From: Acidimicrobiaceae bacterium
Lineage (GTDB): Bacteria; Actinomycetota; Acidimicrobiia; Acidimicrobiales; MedAcidi-G1
Direction of reading: 5' to 3'
NCBI GenBank assembly: GCA_002699725.1
Contig: PACE01000059.1
Coordinates: 3,696-12,437 of the forward strand
DNA length: 8,742 nt
Made by a program: the position numbers and the translations under genes. The notes below the pieces were generated by a model. It saw only the letters and a list, made by a program, of their open reading frames with translations. It ran no database searches and was not told the origin of the DNA. Below, piece after piece: positions 6,864-8,742 of this stretch. Numbering within the stretch: position 1 is the first letter of the stretch; every line of letters begins with the position of its first letter.

Positions 6864-7265
6864 ATGACCGTCATCCCCGAGAGCCACCGCGACCTGTTCG
6901 ACCTGCCCGCCGTCTGGCACGTGGCCACCATCGGCCCAGGCGGCGCGCCGCACTCCTCCCCCGTGTGGGCCGGGTTCGACGGCACACACGTCCGCTTCCC
7001 CCACGCCGAGGGTCGCCAGAAGTGGCGCAACCTCTGCGCCGACGACCGGATCGCCATCTCGGCCACCGACCCGACGGACAGCGGCCGCTATCTCGAGGTC
7101 CGCGGCCGGGTCGTGGCCTGGGAGAGCGACGCCGACCTTGGGTTCCTCGACGCACAGTGTCTCAAATACAGCGGCGTGGACGAGTTCCCCCGCGAGGACA
7201 TTCCACCGGAGCAGGTACGGGTAATCGCCGTGGTCGAGCCGCTGCACTGCACGACCATGGGCTGA
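6864..7265 (+). CDS. PPOX class F420-dependent oxidoreductase (FDOR-B-like)
   Basis: A 133-residue split-barrel protein. HRDLFDLPAVWHVATIGPGGAPHSSPVW (8-35) is the classic N-terminal double strand of the F420-binding PPOX group. GRQKWRNL (50-57) supplies the lysine/arginine that contact the cofactor phosphate in relatives, RYLEVRGRV (75-83) is the core strand, and the chain ends in the group-typical HCTTMG. Such enzymes bind deazaflavin F420 and reduce small organic substrates or bilins; F420 use is inferred from the family. The gene begins 11 nt after the glycosyltransferase stop with no obvious ribosome binding site, suggesting read-on translation. It is complete for the family. Confidence 0.88.
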   Translation: MTVIPESHRDLFDLPAVWHVATIGPGGAPHSSPVWAGFDGTHVRFPHAEGRQKWRNLCADDRIAISATDPTDSGRYLEVRGRVVAWESDADLGFLDAQCLKYSGVDEFPREDIPPEQVRVIAVVEPLHCTTMG

Positions 7266-7282
7266 GTCCCGACGTACCAGAG

Positions 7283-7984
7283 ATGCGTATTCGCCTTCGA
7301 CAGGTGGCCTTCGTGGCCAGCGACCTTGCTGGTGTCGAGGCGGACATCGAGGAGCACCTCGGCCTCGAACCCTGCTTCCGGGATCCGGGCGTCGCAAGGT
7401 TCGGCCTCCAAAACGTGCTGTACCCAATCGGCGACCAACTACTCGAGGTCGTGTCGCCGACCGAGGCGGACACGACCGCCGGGCGCCTCCTCGCCAAGCG
7501 CGGCGGTGACGGCGGCTACATGGTCATCCTGCAAGTCGACGACCTCGAGCCCTGCCGCCGCCGCTTCGCCGAGACCCGAGCCCGGGTGGTCTTCGAGGCG
7601 GCCGCCGACGGGGTCACCGGCCTGCACCTCCACCCGAGCGACGTCGGCGGGGCGATCCTGTCGGTGGACCGGACCGACGACTGGGACGCCTGGCCGTGGG
7701 CCGGCTCGGCCTGGCGCGACCACGTCCGCACCGACGTGGTGCAGCGGATCCGGGCCGTCGAGGTCCAGGCCCACGACCCTGAAGCCATGGCCGCCCGCTG
7801 GTCGGAGGTGCTCGGAATCACGGCCGGCGGCACCACGGTCCCGCTGGACGAAGGAGAGGTCCGGTTCGTCGAGGCCGTCGACGGACGCGGAGAGGGCGTC
7901 AGCGGAATGGAACTCGCAGCCACCCAACCGGGCGACTTCGAGATCTCGGGTGTCCGGATCTCACTGGTTGCGGAGCACGCTTAG
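7283..7984 (+). CDS. VOC family (glyoxalase-like) protein
   Basis: A 233-residue protein beginning 17 nt after the PPOX gene. The first half (about 1-130) is a vicinal-oxygen-chelate module: RQVAFVASDLAGVEADIEEHLGLEP (6-30), LYPIGDQLLEVVSP (46-59), GGDGGYMVILQVDD (74-87) and GLHLHPSDVGGAILSVDR (113-130). After a Trp-rich linker (DDWDAWPWAGSAW) a second, shorter module covers about 150-233 (IRAVEVQAHDPEAMAARWSEVLGI). VOC proteins are metal-dependent lyases, dioxygenases or isomerases, or binding proteins. Here H116/H118 and E55 are possible metal ligands, but the usual first-strand His is a Gln (RQVA), so activity is uncertain. It is the last gene of the plus-strand group. No strong ribosome binding site is seen. 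Confidence 0.85.
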   Translation: MRIRLRQVAFVASDLAGVEADIEEHLGLEPCFRDPGVARFGLQNVLYPIGDQLLEVVSPTEADTTAGRLLAKRGGDGGYMVILQVDDLEPCRRRFAETRARVVFEAAADGVTGLHLHPSDVGGAILSVDRTDDWDAWPWAGSAWRDHVRTDVVQRIRAVEVQAHDPEAMAARWSEVLGITAGGTTVPLDEGEVRFVEAVDGRGEGVSGMELAATQPGDFEISGVRISLVAEHA

Positions 7985-8035
7985 GAATTGCCGATACCAC
8001 TCGGCCCGTGAAAAGGAGATCTACCGAGAAAGGTG

Positions 8036-8080
8036 TGGCTCCGGGGGTGGGGCTCGAACCCACGACCTGCGGATTATGAG
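8036..8080 (-). other. 3' fragment of a CAT-anticodon tRNA; candidate attachment site
   Basis: On the minus strand these 45 bases match tRNA positions 32-76 exactly in length: anticodon loop CTCATAA, 3' half of the anticodon stem TCCGC, variable AGGTC, a perfect T arm (GTGGG, loop TTCGAGC, CCCAC), 3' acceptor strand CCCCGGA, base 73 G, then CCA. Upstream of the loop the expected GCGGA is replaced by GTGAT, and no D arm or 5' acceptor strand is found in the 660 bases available. It is therefore a cleanly cut 3' half, not a functional tRNA gene. Cuts at the anticodon loop are typical of tRNA-targeting tyrosine integrases. Oddities are A72 and G73, unusual for an elongator Met or Ile tRNA, and the encoded CCA that the intact tRNA at 5512 lacks. 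Confidence 0.8.
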
Positions 8081-8100
8081 ATCACAGAAACCTGTCCGAG

Positions 8101-8172
8101 GTGTCCATCTGGACCGCTAGGGCCCGTCGATTCAGAATCGTGTGTCTGTCGCGTATCTCTGTGTCCGTCTGG
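8101..8172 (+). repeat. Direct repeats of GTGTCYRTC
   Basis: GTGTCCATCTGG at 8101-8112 recurs as GTGTCCGTCTGG at 8161-8172 (11 of 12 identical). A third, shorter copy, GTGTCTGTC, lies at 8142-8150. The copies are in the same orientation, 41 and 19 nt apart. The first copy starts about 20 nt from the truncated tRNA end. Sets of short direct repeats beside a core site are what arm-type integrase or excisionase sites look like; that role is inferred. Confidence 0.55.
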
Positions 8173-8420
8173 TTGTGTGCATTCTGTGCAATGAGGTGTG
8201 CAGCAGGCCCGAGCGGTCCGAAGGACCCCCATTCGTAGACTCCACGGCTGTGGGCAACGGATCGGAACCAGTACTCCTCGGTCCCGCGGAGATTGTCGAC
8301 GACCACCCGTGCACCGACACGTCCCTCTACGCGGTTGATCGAGGCCTGCTTGCCTACATGCTCCAAGATGTACGAGGGTTGGCCCGGCGAGTAACTGTCG
8401 GAGAGATCGATGCCGAGTAA
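8142..8420 (+). CDS. Doubtful small ORF upstream of the 41-residue ORF
   Basis: A GTG-started ORF of 92 codons. The first 40 or so residues read through the repeat array and are Cys-rich and not protein-like. From a second GTG at 8250 the remaining 56 residues (GPAEIVDDHPCTDTSLYAVD, then LLAYMLQDVRGLARRV and EIDAE) look more natural. There is no clear ribosome binding site for either start. In its favour, the TAA ends only 5 nt before the next ORF, as in an operon. Against it, there is no recognisable family and an equally long ORF runs on the other strand. It might be a gene remnant. No function can be suggested. Confidence 0.22.
   Translation: MSVAYLCVRLVVCILCNEVCSRPERSEGPPFVDSTAVGNGSEPVLLGPAEIVDDHPCTDTSLYAVDRGLLAYMLQDVRGLARRVTVGEIDAE
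8176..8202 (+). repeat. Three direct copies of TGTGCA
   Basis: TGTGCA occurs at 8176-8181, 8185-8190 and 8197-8202, all in one orientation, with spacers of 3 and 6 nt. The cluster follows directly after the GTGTCYRTC repeats. It could be a protein-binding array (integrase arm or regulator); no matching protein is in the window. Confidence 0.5.
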
Positions 8421-8425
8421 GTCTC

Positions 8426-8551
8426 ATGCCCTCCGCTGACGAAGACGACCTGGCCGTCGAATGGGCTCGGCTGGTGGCCGAATTCGGCAGGGAGCGGGCA
8501 AGCCGAATCTGGCTGGAACGATTTTCCGGCGCCGACGAAGGTCAAACCTGA
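8426..8551 (+). CDS. Small ORF (41 residues) coupled to the methyltransferase gene
   Basis: The ATG at 8426 opens a 41-residue acidic and Arg-rich peptide (PSADEDDLAVEWARLVAEFG, then RERASRIWLERFSGADEGQT), predicted mostly helical from about residue 7 to 33 with an amphipathic pattern. Codon use is like the neighbouring genes. Its TGA overlaps the methyltransferase ATG by one base (TGATG), the usual arrangement for translational coupling. The ribosome binding site is weak, and the preceding ORF stops 5 nt before. I do not recognise the family. It could be a genuine small partner protein, a leader peptide, or the C-terminal remnant of a longer frameshifted gene. Confidence 0.45.
   Translation: MPSADEDDLAVEWARLVAEFGRERASRIWLERFSGADEGQT
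8537..8542 (+). promoter_or_regulatory. Ribosome binding site of the methyltransferase gene
   Basis: GAAGGT lies within the end of the 41-residue ORF, 8 nt before the ATG at 8551. It supports this start. Confidence 0.5.
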
Positions 8552-8742
8552 TGAATGATCTCAGCGCCGACATCAAGAGCATGAAGTTGTACCACCACGT
8601 CGACAGGGTGGTGAACGAGCTTCGTGAACTCGGGAAGGACGAAACCGGGCCTTTGCTTGTCGACGAGTTGACCGCCTTCGATCAACTGCACTACCACGGC
8701 ACCGAAGCAGTGGATGAAGCGATCAGGGCGACGAACATCGAC
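8551..8742 (+). CDS. Class I SAM-dependent methyltransferase, N-terminal part only
   Basis: The 64 N-terminal residues are visible and the gene runs off the window. After a helical N-terminus (LYHHVDRVVNELRELG) comes LLVDELTAFDQLHYHGTEAVDEAIRAT. The FDQxHYxGxEAxDEA stretch is the cap found just before the SAM-binding GxGxG motif in a group of small-molecule methyltransferases; the glycine motif itself should follow beyond 8742. The product is likely cytosolic, and the methyl acceptor is unknown. The start is the ATG overlapping the stop of the preceding small ORF, with GAAGG 8 nt upstream. Its position just inside the putative element boundary makes it possible cargo. Confidence 0.75.
   Translation, partial: MNDLSADIKSMKLYHHVDRVVNELRELGKDETGPLLVDELTAFDQLHYHGTEAVDEAIRATNID

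Larger units (their letters stand above)
8081..8425. other. 345-nt stretch without a secure gene, next to the tRNA fragment
   Basis: The left half is rich in TGTG and visibly less GC-rich than the flanking genes. It contains two sets of short direct repeats (see separate entries). There are three small inverted repeats: ACAG/CTGT at 8084-8095, GTCCA/TGGAC at 8103-8114, and GGTCC-GAA-GGACC at 8215-8227; none is followed by a T run, so none is a convincing terminator. Two ORFs cross it on opposite strands (plus 8142-8420, minus 8082-8366); neither resembles a known protein. Confidence 0.6.

Noticed and set aside
8011..8035. Strong Shine-Dalgarno-like AAAAGGAGAT
   Set aside because: No ATG follows at suitable distance. 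The nearest GTG codons open only about 14 codons antisense to the tRNA fragment.
5512..8080. The intact tRNA at 5512 and the fragment at 8036 as the two ends of one element
   Set aside because: For an insertion into a minus-strand tRNA the displaced 3' half must lie at lower coordinates than the intact copy; here it is higher. The acceptor and T-arm sequences also differ at many positions.
7326..8120. Plus-strand ORF ending in GGARTHDLRIM
   Set aside because: It is a shadow of the VOC gene in another frame plus antisense of the tRNA fragment. The peptide is the typical false translation of a CAT tRNA and was useful only as a pointer to the fragment.
8215..8227. GGTCC-GAA-GGACC hairpin as a terminator
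   Set aside because: It is short and has no T run on either side. It may be a fortuitous inverted repeat.
8082..8366. Minus-strand 94-codon ORF
   Set aside because: There is no ribosome binding site and no recognisable family, and it passes through the repeat array. It reads somewhat protein-like, so it remains a weak alternative to the plus-strand ORFs.
8074..8742. Intron in the anticodon loop of a split tRNA
   Set aside because: A self-splicing intron would require a 5' tRNA half upstream on the minus strand. No D arm or matching acceptor strand is found up to 8742, and coding sequence on the other strand intervenes. An intron reaching beyond the window cannot be fully excluded.

Overview
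The window is high-GC DNA with strong C/G preference at third codon positions. It looks like an actinobacterial chromosome, possibly Acidimicrobiia-like. This placement is inferred from a mycoredoxin-type glutaredoxin, an F420-type PPOX/FDOR enzyme, an SCO6745-family protein and a tRNA gene without encoded CCA. No species can be assigned from the sequence alone.

Left block (1-1867): the plus strand carries the 3' end of a nitroreductase gene fused to a C-terminal SRPBCC (START/polyketide-cyclase fold) domain. A stand-alone nitroreductase follows, and a stand-alone SRPBCC protein lies on the opposite strand. Each half of the fusion therefore has a separate paralogue next door. The last two genes converge with no base between their stop codons.

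Middle block (1409-5584, all minus strand): in transcription order these are a tRNA with anticodon CAT (best match tRNA-Ile2), a DUF6941-like small protein, an SCO6745-family protein, a mycoredoxin-like protein, a large membrane protein built from six two-helix repeats (DUF5671-like) and the SRPBCC protein. The last two are 10 nt apart and probably co-transcribed.

Right block (5686-7984, plus strand): a DPM1-like family 2 glycosyltransferase fused to a GtrA membrane domain, then an F420-type PPOX protein and a VOC/glyoxalase-like protein. Gaps of 11 and 17 nt suggest one transcript.

Right edge (8036-8742): this is the most unusual part. Positions 8036-8080 are a precise 3' portion of a CAT-anticodon tRNA (positions 32-76) on the minus strand. 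It stops at the 5' edge of the anticodon loop, and no 5' half follows. Next to it, 8101-8202 is packed with short direct repeats (three GTGTCYRTC, three TGTGCA). This combination resembles one end of an integrative element that uses a tRNA anticodon loop as its attachment site. By orientation the element would extend rightwards from about 8081, with the intact tRNA and probably an integrase beyond the window. The first credible genes after it are a 41-residue ORF overlapping by one base the start of a SAM-dependent methyltransferase that runs off the window.
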